Source: Phycisphaerae bacterium (GTDB lineage Bacteria; Planctomycetota; Phycisphaerae; SM23-33). Taken from it: a stretch of DNA of 64,000 nucleotides. This document shows positions 45,679 through 54,529 of this stretch, piece after piece. Location: the NCBI GenBank assembly GCA_016782885.1, contig JADHXQ010000004.1, positions 29,848 through 93,847 of the forward strand. Direction: 5' to 3'. How positions within the stretch are numbered: position 1 is the stretch's first letter; each line of letters opens with the position of its first letter. The translations under genes were made by a program, and so were the position numbers. The notes below the pieces were generated by a model. The model was not told the DNA's origin. It did no database searches and saw only the letters and a program-made list of their open reading frames with translations.

Positions 45679-47949
45679 ATGAAAATGATGAGATTGACTG
45701 CAACGCTGGTGAGCTTAATGATCATCGGCGGGTTTGCGACAAACGCTCTTGCCGACACCGCTGACGTGATCGTCTACGGCTCGACCCCCGGCGGATTCTG
45801 CGCCGCGATCGCCGCGGCTCGCGAGGGCGCCTCGGTGATACTGCTCGAACCTACCGCCCACGTCGGCGGCATGAACACAGGCGGTTTGAGCTTCAGCGAT
45901 TCGAACCAGACATATCGCGACACGGTTATGGGGCTCTTCGACGAATGGCACACCCGCATCCAGCAGGATTACGCCGACCGCGGGATCACCCTGCCGTACG
46001 ACGTCAGCGTCAAGAACCAGGCCCACTGGTCTTACGAACCGCACGTCGCGTCGCGGGTAACCACACAGATGCTGAGCGATGCCGGCGTGCAGGTACTCAC
46101 CGAACGCTACCTCAGTTCGGTAAACAAGAGCGGAGCCCGCATAACAAGCCTGAAGACCACTGGCGGCACATACTCGGGGCGAACTTTCGTAGACGGCAGC
46201 TACGAGGGCGACCTGATGGCGGCCTCGGGAGTCAGTTGGACGATCGGGCGCGAGGGGACCGCGGCGTTCGGCGAGTCGCTGGCGGGCAAACGCTACCCCA
46301 AGAGCCAGATGAACATCAACGGCTTCGACGCAGGCGGAGCCCCCCTCCCGCTGATCACCACCACCGACGCCGGACCGACCGCCAGTGGGGACGGTAACGT
46401 GATGACGTACAGTTTTCGCCTGTCGCTGACCACCAACGCAGCCAACAAGGTTCAGATGCCCGCTCCGGCGAACTACGACCCGGCCCGCTTCGAGGTGATC
46501 CGCCGCTACGTTCAAGGCGGCGGAACGTCGGTAGGTTTCGACACCTACAGCGTCCCCAACGGCAAGGTCGACGCCAACAATTCCATCGGACGTCAATTCT
46601 CCCTGGGCCTGGTCGGCGGGGGCAACGGCTGGGCCGAAGCGGACCAGGCCGGCCGCGCCGCGATCTTCGAGGAACACAAGCAATACACCCTCGAGTTCTT
46701 CCACTTCCTGTCGACCGACACGGTGTTCTCGGCGTCCCAGCGAGCAAGTGTCGCCCAATGGGGCCTGTGCGCCGATGAGTTTCCCGATACCGGCCACTTC
46801 CCGCCCCAACTCTACATTCGCGAGAGCCGACGCATGCAGGGCATGTATGTTGTCAGCCAGAACGACATCATCGGCGACCCGGTGAAAGACGATCCGATCG
46901 TGGTCTCCTCCTTCCCGATCGACTCGCACGACGTCCAGCGTGTGGCGCTCGAAGGCGGCGGCGTCATCAACGAAGGCACGATCTACCCGGTGCGCCAGAA
47001 CGGGCGCGGGTATCCGTATCACATTCCCTACGGCGCGATCCTGCCTGTGGAGGCCGAGGCCGACAACCTGCTCGTGCCGGTGGCGCTATCCAGCACGCAC
47101 GTGGCGATCTCCTCGATCCGCGTCGAGCCGACCTGGATGATTCTCGGTCAAAGCGCCGGGATCGCAGCGGCGCTGGCTGCCGACCAGGACGTGAGCGTGC
47201 AGGATCTGCTCTATGCGGACCTCGAGCCGCGGGTGCTGGCCCAGGGTCAGGTGCTCGATCTGCCGGCGGGATTCGGACCTCCGGAACCTCCCGAACCGCT
47301 GGTCGGCATAGGCGCCAGCGGCGCCGTTTACATCCGTTCGGGTGATAACAATCCCGCCTATGCAGACACCAACTGGAACGACGATTCGGACAATGAAGTG
47401 ATCGTCGGGCCCACAACAGGCGACCTGCTCAGGGGTTTGTTTAAATTTGACGTCAGCGAAATTCCCGCATCCGACCAGATCGACTCGGTGTCGCTTGTCC
47501 TGACGACCCACAGCAATTCGCCGGGAATCGGCGGGGACAACACGTTCAATGTATATGCGTACGGGTCTGACTTCGACGAAGCAACCGCCACGTGGAACGC
47601 GCCGGGCGCCGGCGACACTACGCCCGGCGGGACCTTCGGAACGCTGCTGTCGAGTGTCACCTTCGATACGGCTGATCTGGCTCTGGCGGTCACCTTCGGC
47701 GACACGCCCGAATTCCGAGCGGCGGTGGCCGATGCGCTGGCCGGCGACGGATTCCTCCGTCTGATCCTGGCCAACAATGACGAAACGATCGACCCCCATA
47801 ACTTCGCCCGATTCGCAGACGGAACCCCGTTCACGTCGGAAAATCGCCTGCCGGAACTACTGGTGATTCACACGCCCGAACCGGCGACGATGAGCCTGTT
47901 GGCTCTGGGCGGTCTGGGTCTGCTGCGTCGCCGACGCCACGAGTCCTGA
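45679..47949 (+). CDS. FAD-dependent oxidoreductase fused to DNRLRE-like domain and PEP-CTERM tail
   Basis: A 756-residue protein. A signal peptide (residues about 1-25) is followed by an FAD-dependent oxidoreductase domain (PF12831-like): DVIVYGSTPGGFCAAIAA and VILLEPTAHVGGMNTGG form the nucleotide site. Near residue 500, SIRVEPTWMILGQSAGIAAALA is the FAD-closing segment. Residues about 530-730 form a DNRLRE-like domain closely related to the protein at 44809, and the tail PEPATMSLLALGG plus arginines is PEP-CTERM. A redox enzyme is thus destined for surface anchoring. I chose the ATG at 45679 because the upstream frame overlaps the terminator and lacks a signal. Confidence 0.85.
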   Translation: MKMMRLTATLVSLMIIGGFATNALADTADVIVYGSTPGGFCAAIAAAREGASVILLEPTAHVGGMNTGGLSFSDSNQTYRDTVMGLFDEWHTRIQQDYADRGITLPYDVSVKNQAHWSYEPHVASRVTTQMLSDAGVQVLTERYLSSVNKSGARITSLKTTGGTYSGRTFVDGSYEGDLMAASGVSWTIGREGTAAFGESLAGKRYPKSQMNINGFDAGGAPLPLITTTDAGPTASGDGNVMTYSFRLSLTTNAANKVQMPAPANYDPARFEVIRRYVQGGGTSVGFDTYSVPNGKVDANNSIGRQFSLGLVGGGNGWAEADQAGRAAIFEEHKQYTLEFFHFLSTDTVFSASQRASVAQWGLCADEFPDTGHFPPQLYIRESRRMQGMYVVSQNDIIGDPVKDDPIVVSSFPIDSHDVQRVALEGGGVINEGTIYPVRQNGRGYPYHIPYGAILPVEAEADNLLVPVALSSTHVAISSIRVEPTWMILGQSAGIAAALAADQDVSVQDLLYADLEPRVLAQGQVLDLPAGFGPPEPPEPLVGIGASGAVYIRSGDNNPAYADTNWNDDSDNEVIVGPTTGDLLRGLFKFDVSEIPASDQIDSVSLVLTTHSNSPGIGGDNTFNVYAYGSDFDEATATWNAPGAGDTTPGGTFGTLLSSVTFDTADLALAVTFGDTPEFRAAVADALAGDGFLRLILANNDETIDPHNFARFADGTPFTSENRLPELLVIHTPEPATMSLLALGGLGLLRRRRHES

Positions 47950-48057
47950 GCCAGGTCGAAGGGCAAACGTGCATAACTCGTGCTTCGTCCCGGCGGGCCG
48001 GGACTTCGCAGAGCTGCGCCCCAAAAACGTAAGCACAATAAAAAAGTAATCACCCGG

Positions 48058-48094
48058 TCCCGAGGCGCCTTGATGCGCATCGGGGCTTTTGTTT
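48058..48094 (+). terminator. Probable rho-independent terminator
   Basis: CCCGAGGCGC (48059-48068) pairs with GCGCATCGGG (48075-48084) with one mismatch and is followed by CTTTTGTTT. It fits the end of the PEP-CTERM oxidoreductase gene. A perfect GTCCCGG/CCGGGAC hairpin lies slightly upstream, near 47985-48002, but without a T tract. Confidence 0.6.
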
Positions 48095-48160
48095 GCGCCC
48101 CGGCATTGGTATTATTAAGGTATTCAGACGATGCACTAACGTTGCTAAAGGTAGTTGGGT

Positions 48161-49393
48161 ATGAAACGGCGAAGTCTTCTCAAGGCTGCTTCGGCTACGG
48201 CCGGGGCGATGGCGATTCCACTGGCCGCGCGGGCCGACGACAGCGCGGGCGACAAGGCCCCGCAGACCGCCGACGTTGTTGTCGTCGGCGGCGGTACTGC
48301 CGGGACGATCGCGGCGATTCAGGCCGCACGGGCCGGTGCGAAAACACTCCTGATCGAACGCGGGACTCAGCTCGGCGGGACTACGACAACCGGCGGGGTA
48401 TCATTCCCGGGCCTGTTCGATGCGTGGGGCAAACAGATAATCACAGGGATAGGCTGGGAACTGGTCAAACAGGCAGTCGAACTGGACAACGGAACGCTGC
48501 CGGACTTCAGCAAGGTCCCGAGAGCCCACTGGCAGAACCAGGTGCAGGTCAACCAGTTCGTCTACGCCCTGCTGGCTGAGGAAGCGTGCGTCAAGGCCGG
48601 CGTATCGATCGCGTACTACGAATCGCCGGCATCAGTGGCGAAAACGGCTGACGGCTGGACGATCCAAAGCGTCGGACCCGGCACAAACCGCTACGTCAAG
48701 TGCAGGCAGATCGTAGACTGCACCGGCGGCGCCAGCGTTGTCGGACTGATCGGCCTGGCAAGACTCAGAGAGAAAGAAACCCAGCCCGGGTCCCTGCTGT
48801 TTAAGCTCGGCGGCACGAATCCCGTCGGACGCAGGCAGCTCGACCGCCTCTACGTACACGGGGCGGACTCCTCGACATCCGCAACGCTGACAAGAGCCAA
48901 CATGGACGGGCGCAAATCGCTCCTGAAGAAACTGCGTTCAAAGAAGGGCAAGGCTCGCCTGGTGCACATGCAGCCGGAGACGGCGCATCGCGAGAGCTAC
49001 CGCATCCAGGGCGAAACGCTGATCACCGTGGACGACTACACGTCGGGGCGGGTCTTCAAAGATGCGATCTGCTACGCATTCTACCCGGTGGACCTGCACA
49101 CGCGCAGCGGCGTAAGGCCCAAACCTCTGGTCAGGGGCAAGGTGCCCACGGTCCCGATCAGCGCACTGGTTCCCAAAGGCGGCGACAACATCATCGTCGC
49201 CGGCAGATGCGTATCGAGCGATCGCCTGGCGAACTCCGGGCTCCGCGTACAGGCGTCATGCATGGCGATGGGCCAGGCCGCCGGAGCGGCGGCAGCACTG
49301 GCGTCTCAACGCAAGACCACACCGCTGAAAGTCCCGCTGAAAGACATCCGCACCCTCCTGACAAAACACGCCGCGATAGTTCCCAATGTCTAA
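48161..49393 (+). CDS. Tat-exported FAD-dependent oxidoreductase
   Basis: A 410-residue protein. The ATG at 48161 begins MKRRSLLKAASATAG, a Tat signal; a TTG six bases earlier is less likely. The FAD site is VVVVGGGTAGTIAAIQAA, then TLLIERGTQLGG. It belongs to the same FAD-oxidoreductase group as the gene before it but lacks the surface domain. Its role is unknown; relatives occur in carbohydrate clusters. The untranslated start GTTGCTAAAGGTA resembles the sequence before the PEP-CTERM gene at 44809. It is followed by a sulfatase after 13 bases. Confidence 0.85.
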   Translation: MKRRSLLKAASATAGAMAIPLAARADDSAGDKAPQTADVVVVGGGTAGTIAAIQAARAGAKTLLIERGTQLGGTTTTGGVSFPGLFDAWGKQIITGIGWELVKQAVELDNGTLPDFSKVPRAHWQNQVQVNQFVYALLAEEACVKAGVSIAYYESPASVAKTADGWTIQSVGPGTNRYVKCRQIVDCTGGASVVGLIGLARLREKETQPGSLLFKLGGTNPVGRRQLDRLYVHGADSSTSATLTRANMDGRKSLLKKLRSKKGKARLVHMQPETAHRESYRIQGETLITVDDYTSGRVFKDAICYAFYPVDLHTRSGVRPKPLVRGKVPTVPISALVPKGGDNIIVAGRCVSSDRLANSGLRVQASCMAMGQAAGAAAALASQRKTTPLKVPLKDIRTLLTKHAAIVPNV

Positions 49394-49406
49394 CAGGTAA
49401 TACTTC

Positions 49407-50807
49407 ATGAATCGAAGAGCATTCTTGAAAGCGGCCGGAGCGGGCTTGCTGGCTCTGGCGGCCCGCGGATCCGCGGCGGCGGCGCCCGATCGCAAAAAAC
49501 CAAACGTTCTGTTGATCGCAGTGGACGACTTGAACGACTGGATTGGCTGCATGGGCGGACACCCTGATACGAAAACGCCGAATATCGACAGATTGGCCGG
49601 CGGCGGCATGCTGTTTACCAACGCACACTGCCAGGGCACGATGTGCTGCCCGTCGCGAATCAGCATCATGTGGGGCAAACGCCCCTCTTCAACCGGCTTC
49701 TACAGCAATCACATCCCCGCAAGAACATCTCCGGAGTTTCTCAAGAAGAACACCACCCTGCCGAGCCACTTCGCGGCCAACGGTTACAAGACGCTGACCG
49801 CGGGCAAGATATTTCACGGCTCGTGGACGCCGCCGAACGAATTCGACGTTGTAGGCCCGCGTCCCGGCTTCTGGTCCAAGAACGACAGGCCAGTCAACAA
49901 AAAGCCCAAGGGCTATCACAGAATATGGGACTTCGGCCCGCAACGGTACGACGAGAAGGCGTTTGTCGATTACAAAATAGCCAGTTGGGGCGTCAAACAA
50001 CTAAAAGAGAAACATGACAAGCCGTTCTTTTGCGCCCTGGGCTTCATGCGGCCGCACGTTCCGTTCTTCCCGCCGATACGCGTCTACAACAGCGTGAATA
50101 ACGCCCGGCTTCCAATGGTGAAAACCGACGATTGGAGCGATCTTTCCGACGCGGCGAGAAAGCTGACTTTGAGCAACAAGAAGATTCCCACCCATGACTG
50201 GATGAAGGAAGACAACCGCTGGACCCTGGCGGTGAAAGCCTACCTGGCGTGCATACGCTGGGTGGATGAACAGATCGGGCGAGTGCTCGACGCCCTCGAT
50301 GCGAGTCCATACGCCGGGGGCACTATCGTCATGCTCTATACGGACCACGGTTACCACCTTGGCGAAAAGCAGCGATGGTCCAAATTCTCTCTCTGGGAGC
50401 GAACAACGCGGGTTCCCTTCATCGTCAGCACCCCTGGCGGGGCAAAAGGAACGTCAACTAAACCGGTCGAGTTGTTGAGTATCTATCCGACGCTGATCGA
50501 ACTTTGCGGCTTGACGCCGAACAAGGATATTGAAGGCGTGAGTATCGGCCCGCTGCTTAAGGATCCAAAAACGAATTGGGAGCATGTCGCCATTTCGACG
50601 CTGGGTCAAAACAACCATTCGATAAGGGACCAGCGGTGGCGGTACATTCACTACGCCGACGGTAGTGAAGAACTCTACGATCACCAGACGGATCCAAACG
50701 AATGGGATAATCTGGCTTCGGAAAAAGCGACTCCATTACACGCGAAAGTCATTGCTCGACTCAAGAAGCACCTTCCCAAGGTGAACTTGCCGCAGCGAAG
50801 GAGATAG
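49407..50807 (+). CDS. Tat-exported sulfatase, iduronate-2-sulfatase-like
   Basis: A 466-residue sulfatase. MNRRAFLKAAG is a Tat signal. VDDLNDWIGCMGGHPDTKTPNIDRLA is typical of iduronate-2-sulfatase-like enzymes. The signature is C-C-P-S-R with Cys80 as the residue to be converted to formylglycine. TAGKIFHG and YTDHGYHLGE complete the site. This subtype differs from the other three sulfatases in the window. It lies just after the Tat-type FAD oxidoreductase and may share its transcript. The dispersed repeat copy B begins 18 bases after its stop. Confidence 0.88.
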   Translation: MNRRAFLKAAGAGLLALAARGSAAAAPDRKKPNVLLIAVDDLNDWIGCMGGHPDTKTPNIDRLAGGGMLFTNAHCQGTMCCPSRISIMWGKRPSSTGFYSNHIPARTSPEFLKKNTTLPSHFAANGYKTLTAGKIFHGSWTPPNEFDVVGPRPGFWSKNDRPVNKKPKGYHRIWDFGPQRYDEKAFVDYKIASWGVKQLKEKHDKPFFCALGFMRPHVPFFPPIRVYNSVNNARLPMVKTDDWSDLSDAARKLTLSNKKIPTHDWMKEDNRWTLAVKAYLACIRWVDEQIGRVLDALDASPYAGGTIVMLYTDHGYHLGEKQRWSKFSLWERTTRVPFIVSTPGGAKGTSTKPVELLSIYPTLIELCGLTPNKDIEGVSIGPLLKDPKTNWEHVAISTLGQNNHSIRDQRWRYIHYADGSEELYDHQTDPNEWDNLASEKATPLHAKVIARLKKHLPKVNLPQRRR

Positions 50808-50825
50808 CTGGAAGCTAGTGTATGT

Positions 50826-50898
50826 ACACGCCATGGAGCGGGCAATAGAATCTCCCGCATGCGCATGTATACGCAAACACAAAAACAAAAACTCCGGG
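50826..50898. repeat. Dispersed intergenic repeat, copy B
   Basis: Starts ACACGCC, contains AGCGGGCAATAGAATCTC and CGCATGC, ends in ACTCCGGG. Close to copy A at 43741-43807, with a small insertion (GCATGT) in the middle. It lies between a sulfatase gene and the zinc-ribbon gene. Confidence 0.65.
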
Positions 50899-50908
50899 AG
50901 ACAGGTAA

Positions 50909-51883
50909 GTGATTGATTACCCCTGCCCGATGTGCCGGGCGCCGATGAGTTCGCCTGACGGAAGGCTCGGTCAGAGCGAGAAGTGCCCCAAATGCGGGAC
51001 AGTTACGATCGTCCCCCGCCCGCGCAGCACTGCGACAAGGGCGGCGGGCAAGCCCGGGGAGTTCGGCCCGATAATGAATATTGGCAGACTGCGGTCGAAC
51101 CGGATGGGGCGTTTTGGCGTTGCGGGACTCTTTATCGCCATTATCGCGTGCCTGACCCTGTGGGCTCCTGTCGGTTTCCTTCACACCGCCGTCATCGGTG
51201 CCGTTGGACTTGCGGCGGCGTGTCTGGGATTCCTTTCCTCGCGCGGCCGGCAAGGGGGTAATATCGCGGTACCTCTCGCCACCGGCATTCTATGCGGAGT
51301 GGCGATATACTTCTCGCTGTTCCCGTACGGCGCGGGCGTCGAGGCCACCGAGCCTGCTGACAAGCCCGCAAAATCCACAACCGCCCCACCGCCCAAGCCT
51401 GCACCACCGGCCTCAACCACCCCGCTTCCGATTGGCATGGGGCGCCAGTGGGACGACCGCTCGCTGACGGTCCTGGCGGTGAAGATAGACAACGTTCCAC
51501 TCACGAGCGTCACCGGCGAGAGCCGCAGCGAAGATAAATTCTTCATGGTCGCCGTTGAGGCATCGAATACATCCGCACTTCCGGAGCGAAAAATCACCTA
51601 CATCACGCTTCGAGGCGTCAGTTCGCTCAGGGATCGCACGTTCGCTTCGCTGAGCGATTCGAAGGGGAATATTTACAAGCGTATAGACTTCGGCCCGGAC
51701 ACGCACCCAGTCGGAGGCGTGGCCCGCTCAGCCCCACTGACCGGGGGCAACTCGATTCGCGACTTCTTGATCTTCCAGCGTCCAATCGAGGGTGCGGGGC
51801 CCTACCGCCTCGAATTGCCCTTGCGCAATCTCGGCGGAATCGGAGTAGCCTGTTGGGAAATCCCCGAGTCGGCGTTGCGTTGA
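50909..51883 (+). CDS. Zinc-ribbon membrane protein of unknown function
   Basis: A 324-residue protein starting at GTG (50909). The N-terminus has a zinc-ribbon-like pair (CPMC at 6-9 and CPKC at 26-29). Two membrane helices follow (residues about 70-95 and 110-145). A proline-rich linker then leads to a beta-rich domain of about 140 residues (LTVLAVKIDNVPL, FFMVAVEASN). The beta domain resembles DUF4352/TelA-type membrane-attached domains only loosely. It is the first gene after the repeat copy. Confidence 0.6.
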   Translation: MIDYPCPMCRAPMSSPDGRLGQSEKCPKCGTVTIVPRPRSTATRAAGKPGEFGPIMNIGRLRSNRMGRFGVAGLFIAIIACLTLWAPVGFLHTAVIGAVGLAAACLGFLSSRGRQGGNIAVPLATGILCGVAIYFSLFPYGAGVEATEPADKPAKSTTAPPPKPAPPASTTPLPIGMGRQWDDRSLTVLAVKIDNVPLTSVTGESRSEDKFFMVAVEASNTSALPERKITYITLRGVSSLRDRTFASLSDSKGNIYKRIDFGPDTHPVGGVARSAPLTGGNSIRDFLIFQRPIEGAGPYRLELPLRNLGGIGVACWEIPESALR

Positions 51884-52045
51884 GGCGCCTGAACGGCGCG
51901 CGAAACCGCCCTTCGACTGCGCTCAGGATAAACGAGCGGTTTGGCGCAATGCTCGTTTCGTCGCGGGAGAGAGAAATAACGCCTGACAGCTACCCGCAAT
52001 TTTCGTAGATTAACCGAGTTAGTAGTATTATAATTTACGCTACCT

Positions 52046-53668
52046 ATGCATGATTCGACTGACAGATCGACGCAGAGTGGCGACCCGGGCGATACGGGTT
52101 GCGATGTCCCCTTGCGGAAGGCGGTGCGCAACGTTTTGCGCCAGGCGGCTGATGATTTTGCAGCCGAGCGGAAACTCACCGCTCCCCTGTCGCTAGACCA
52201 ACTCCGCAGGTCCGCCGACGAACTGCTGGCCCGAACGCGGCAGGACGCCGAGTACCGCGACTTCCTGGCGGTTCTTATCCATAACGCCACCTGGCGAGGC
52301 ACCGTGGCCTCGATACCATATGACCGCCGCCTGCTCCTGCTTCCACAATGCCTGCGGCATTCTGAAGCTTGCCAAGGCCATCTCGACGATATCGGCCTGG
52401 TCTGCAGCCGTTGCGGACGATGCGATATCGCCGAACTCCAGGACGCGGCTGAAAAACTCGGGTATGCGATGCTGGTGGCCGAGGGCTCGCCGGTAGTGAT
52501 GAGCCTGATAGAGTCCGGACAGATCCAGGCGGTAATCGGCGTCAGTTGCATGTCGATGCTCGAGCAGGTTTTCCCGTACATGGAAGCCGGCGCCGTACCG
52601 GGGCTGGCGATTCCGCTGTTGGGTGACGGTTGCCGCGACACGAAAGTTGACATGGCGTGGGTCCACGAGGCGATTGCCTGCTCGAGCCGGAGCGAATCGG
52701 CGCGCCAGGATCTCCAGTCGCTGCGAGACGCGGTCGACTCGTGGTTCACACTCGACGCCCTTTCGGCTCGCCTGGGCCCGCCGGACGAGGGCGCCGAACA
52801 GATCGCTCGCGACTGGATGGCAGGTTCTGGCAAGCGATGGAGGCCACTCCTGGCCGCGGGAGTTTACCAGGCGATTACAGGGACGGCGACCGGCGATCTG
52901 CCCGAAGGGTTGATACACTCAAGCGTGGCCGTCGAATGTTTCCACAAAGCATCGCTGATCCACGACGACATTGAAGACCACGACGCGACGAGATACGGGC
53001 GGCCTACCATGCACGAAGAGCACGGCGTTGAGATAGCCATCAACGCCGGCGATCTGCTGATCGGCGAGGGATACCGCCTGATCTCCGAGGCCGGAGTTTC
53101 GGACTCTCAGCGCGTGCGAATGATGCAGGTCGCCTCGGCGGGTCATAGAACGCTCTGCCTCGGACAAGGCGCCGAACTGGTCTGGGCTCGCGACCCGATA
53201 GCACTTACGCCCGATCAGGTCATCGAGATATTCGCCCAGAAAACCGCGCCGGCTTTCGACGTGGCGCTGCAGGTCGGCGCTATCTGCGCCGGCGGTGGAG
53301 ATGAACTTTCAAGCGTGCTGCACCAGTTCAGCCGCGCGCTGGGCATCGCCTACCAGATCCACGACGACATCGACGATCACCTTACCGCTTCCGACCGCTC
53401 GCCGGACGAGCAATTGTGCCCGAATATCCTCGACGCCCTTGCGGGCAACACCGACTCGCCGCCCCTGCAGTCCGCAACGGACCTGCTTGAACAATACAAG
53501 ACCAAGACCATCGAGTGCCTCGATTCTCTGACCAGTTCAGACCTCAAGGCGCTGCTGAGACGCATGGTGGGCAAGATATTCTGCGACTTCGAGATCATGA
53601 GCTGCTGCAATGACGATCCGTCAAGAAATGCTGACATCCGCGAAACGCTCGGCGAATCTGCTGGGTGA
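52046..53668 (+). CDS. DUF116 domain fused to polyprenyl diphosphate synthase
   Basis: A 540-residue fusion. Residues about 90-215 match DUF116: PQCLR, then ACQGH, VCSRCGRC, GVSCM and DGCRDT. Seven cysteines (102, 109, 120, 123, 126, 168, 196) could hold an iron-sulfur cluster. Residues about 235-540 are an isoprenyl diphosphate synthase with GKRWRP (262-267), the first Asp-rich motif DDIED (307-311) and the second DDIDD (440-444). It should condense IPP with an allylic diphosphate. A TATAAT at 52029-52034 lies only 12 bases before the start, and no Shine-Dalgarno site is evident. It overlaps the next gene by 59 bases. Confidence 0.85.
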   Translation: MHDSTDRSTQSGDPGDTGCDVPLRKAVRNVLRQAADDFAAERKLTAPLSLDQLRRSADELLARTRQDAEYRDFLAVLIHNATWRGTVASIPYDRRLLLLPQCLRHSEACQGHLDDIGLVCSRCGRCDIAELQDAAEKLGYAMLVAEGSPVVMSLIESGQIQAVIGVSCMSMLEQVFPYMEAGAVPGLAIPLLGDGCRDTKVDMAWVHEAIACSSRSESARQDLQSLRDAVDSWFTLDALSARLGPPDEGAEQIARDWMAGSGKRWRPLLAAGVYQAITGTATGDLPEGLIHSSVAVECFHKASLIHDDIEDHDATRYGRPTMHEEHGVEIAINAGDLLIGEGYRLISEAGVSDSQRVRMMQVASAGHRTLCLGQGAELVWARDPIALTPDQVIEIFAQKTAPAFDVALQVGAICAGGGDELSSVLHQFSRALGIAYQIHDDIDDHLTASDRSPDEQLCPNILDALAGNTDSPPLQSATDLLEQYKTKTIECLDSLTSSDLKALLRRMVGKIFCDFEIMSCCNDDPSRNADIRETLGESAG

Positions 53669-54479
53669 ATCAGCCTCGCTGGTAGTCAGCTTCGTAAGGG
53701 GCCAACTCACACCGGCCGGTGGATTCCGCGGACGCTCCGACACGCCGGACCTCTACTACAGCCTCTTCGCCCTCGATACGCTGATCGCGCTGGACGCCGC
53801 CGGCCCCGACGAGAATACCGTCTCCTGGATAGCATCGTTTGGCGACGGCGCCGATCTGGACCTGGTGCATCTGGCGTGCCTGGCGCGATGCCGCGCCGCG
53901 CTGGGCGAGACGGGCGACCAGGCCATAGTCCGCCGCATTGAAGCGCACCGCAGCGATGACGGCGGGTACGCCGAAAGCCCCGGACAAGGCGCGGGCACGG
54001 CGTATGGATGCTTTCTGGCGCTGGGCGCCCGCCAGGACGTCGGGGCGCCGCTGAGCGATACTGGGGCGATGGCTGACTCTCTGGCGAACCTCCAGAGGCC
54101 CGAGGGCGGATTCGGAAATTCCGCCGAAATTCCGGGCGCATCGGTTCCCGCGACGGCGGCGGCGATAACGGTGCTGCGCCATCTCGGGCGCGGAGTCAAC
54201 GAAGCGGCGAAAGCGTGGTTGGCGGGGCAAATCGGGCCTGACGGCGGTATGGGCGCCTGGAGCGGCGCGCCGATGAGCGATCTGCTTTCGACGGCCGTCG
54301 GGCTGCACGCATTGCGCCATTGCGATACGGCATTTGACGGCGTCCGCCGGCGATGCCTGGACTTCATCGACTCGCTCTGGTCATCTCGCGGCGGATTCAG
54401 AGGCCACCAGGGCGACGAGACGCTCGACTGCGAGTACACTTTCTACGGTCTGCTGGCGCTGGGTAACCTGGACGGTTAG
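53610..54479 (+). CDS. Prenyltransferase/terpenoid-cyclase-like toroid protein
   Basis: A 289-residue protein of repeated helices with family patterns (GGFRGRSDTPDLYYS, RPEGGFG, LDCEYTFYGLLALG). These recall the beta subunit of protein prenyltransferases or squalene cyclases. The zinc ligands of protein prenyltransferases seem absent: the aligned Cys and His sites read Tyr. The gene overlaps the DUF116-synthase gene by 59 bases, so the pair is coupled. A later in-frame ATG at 53628 is possible. It may act on the isoprenoid made by its partner, but no catalytic residue can be assigned. Confidence 0.6.
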   Translation: MTIRQEMLTSAKRSANLLGESASLVVSFVRGQLTPAGGFRGRSDTPDLYYSLFALDTLIALDAAGPDENTVSWIASFGDGADLDLVHLACLARCRAALGETGDQAIVRRIEAHRSDDGGYAESPGQGAGTAYGCFLALGARQDVGAPLSDTGAMADSLANLQRPEGGFGNSAEIPGASVPATAAAITVLRHLGRGVNEAAKAWLAGQIGPDGGMGAWSGAPMSDLLSTAVGLHALRHCDTAFDGVRRRCLDFIDSLWSSRGGFRGHQGDETLDCEYTFYGLLALGNLDG

Positions 54480-54529
54480 CCCGGATACATCCCTGCGCAG
54501 CCTCACATTTTAATTAGGGACTGTCACAA

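Noticed and set aside
49407..50807. Naming this enzyme iduronate-2-sulfatase outright
   Set aside because: The sequence resembles that group, but many related substrates are possible and no diagnostic residues for iduronate were checked.
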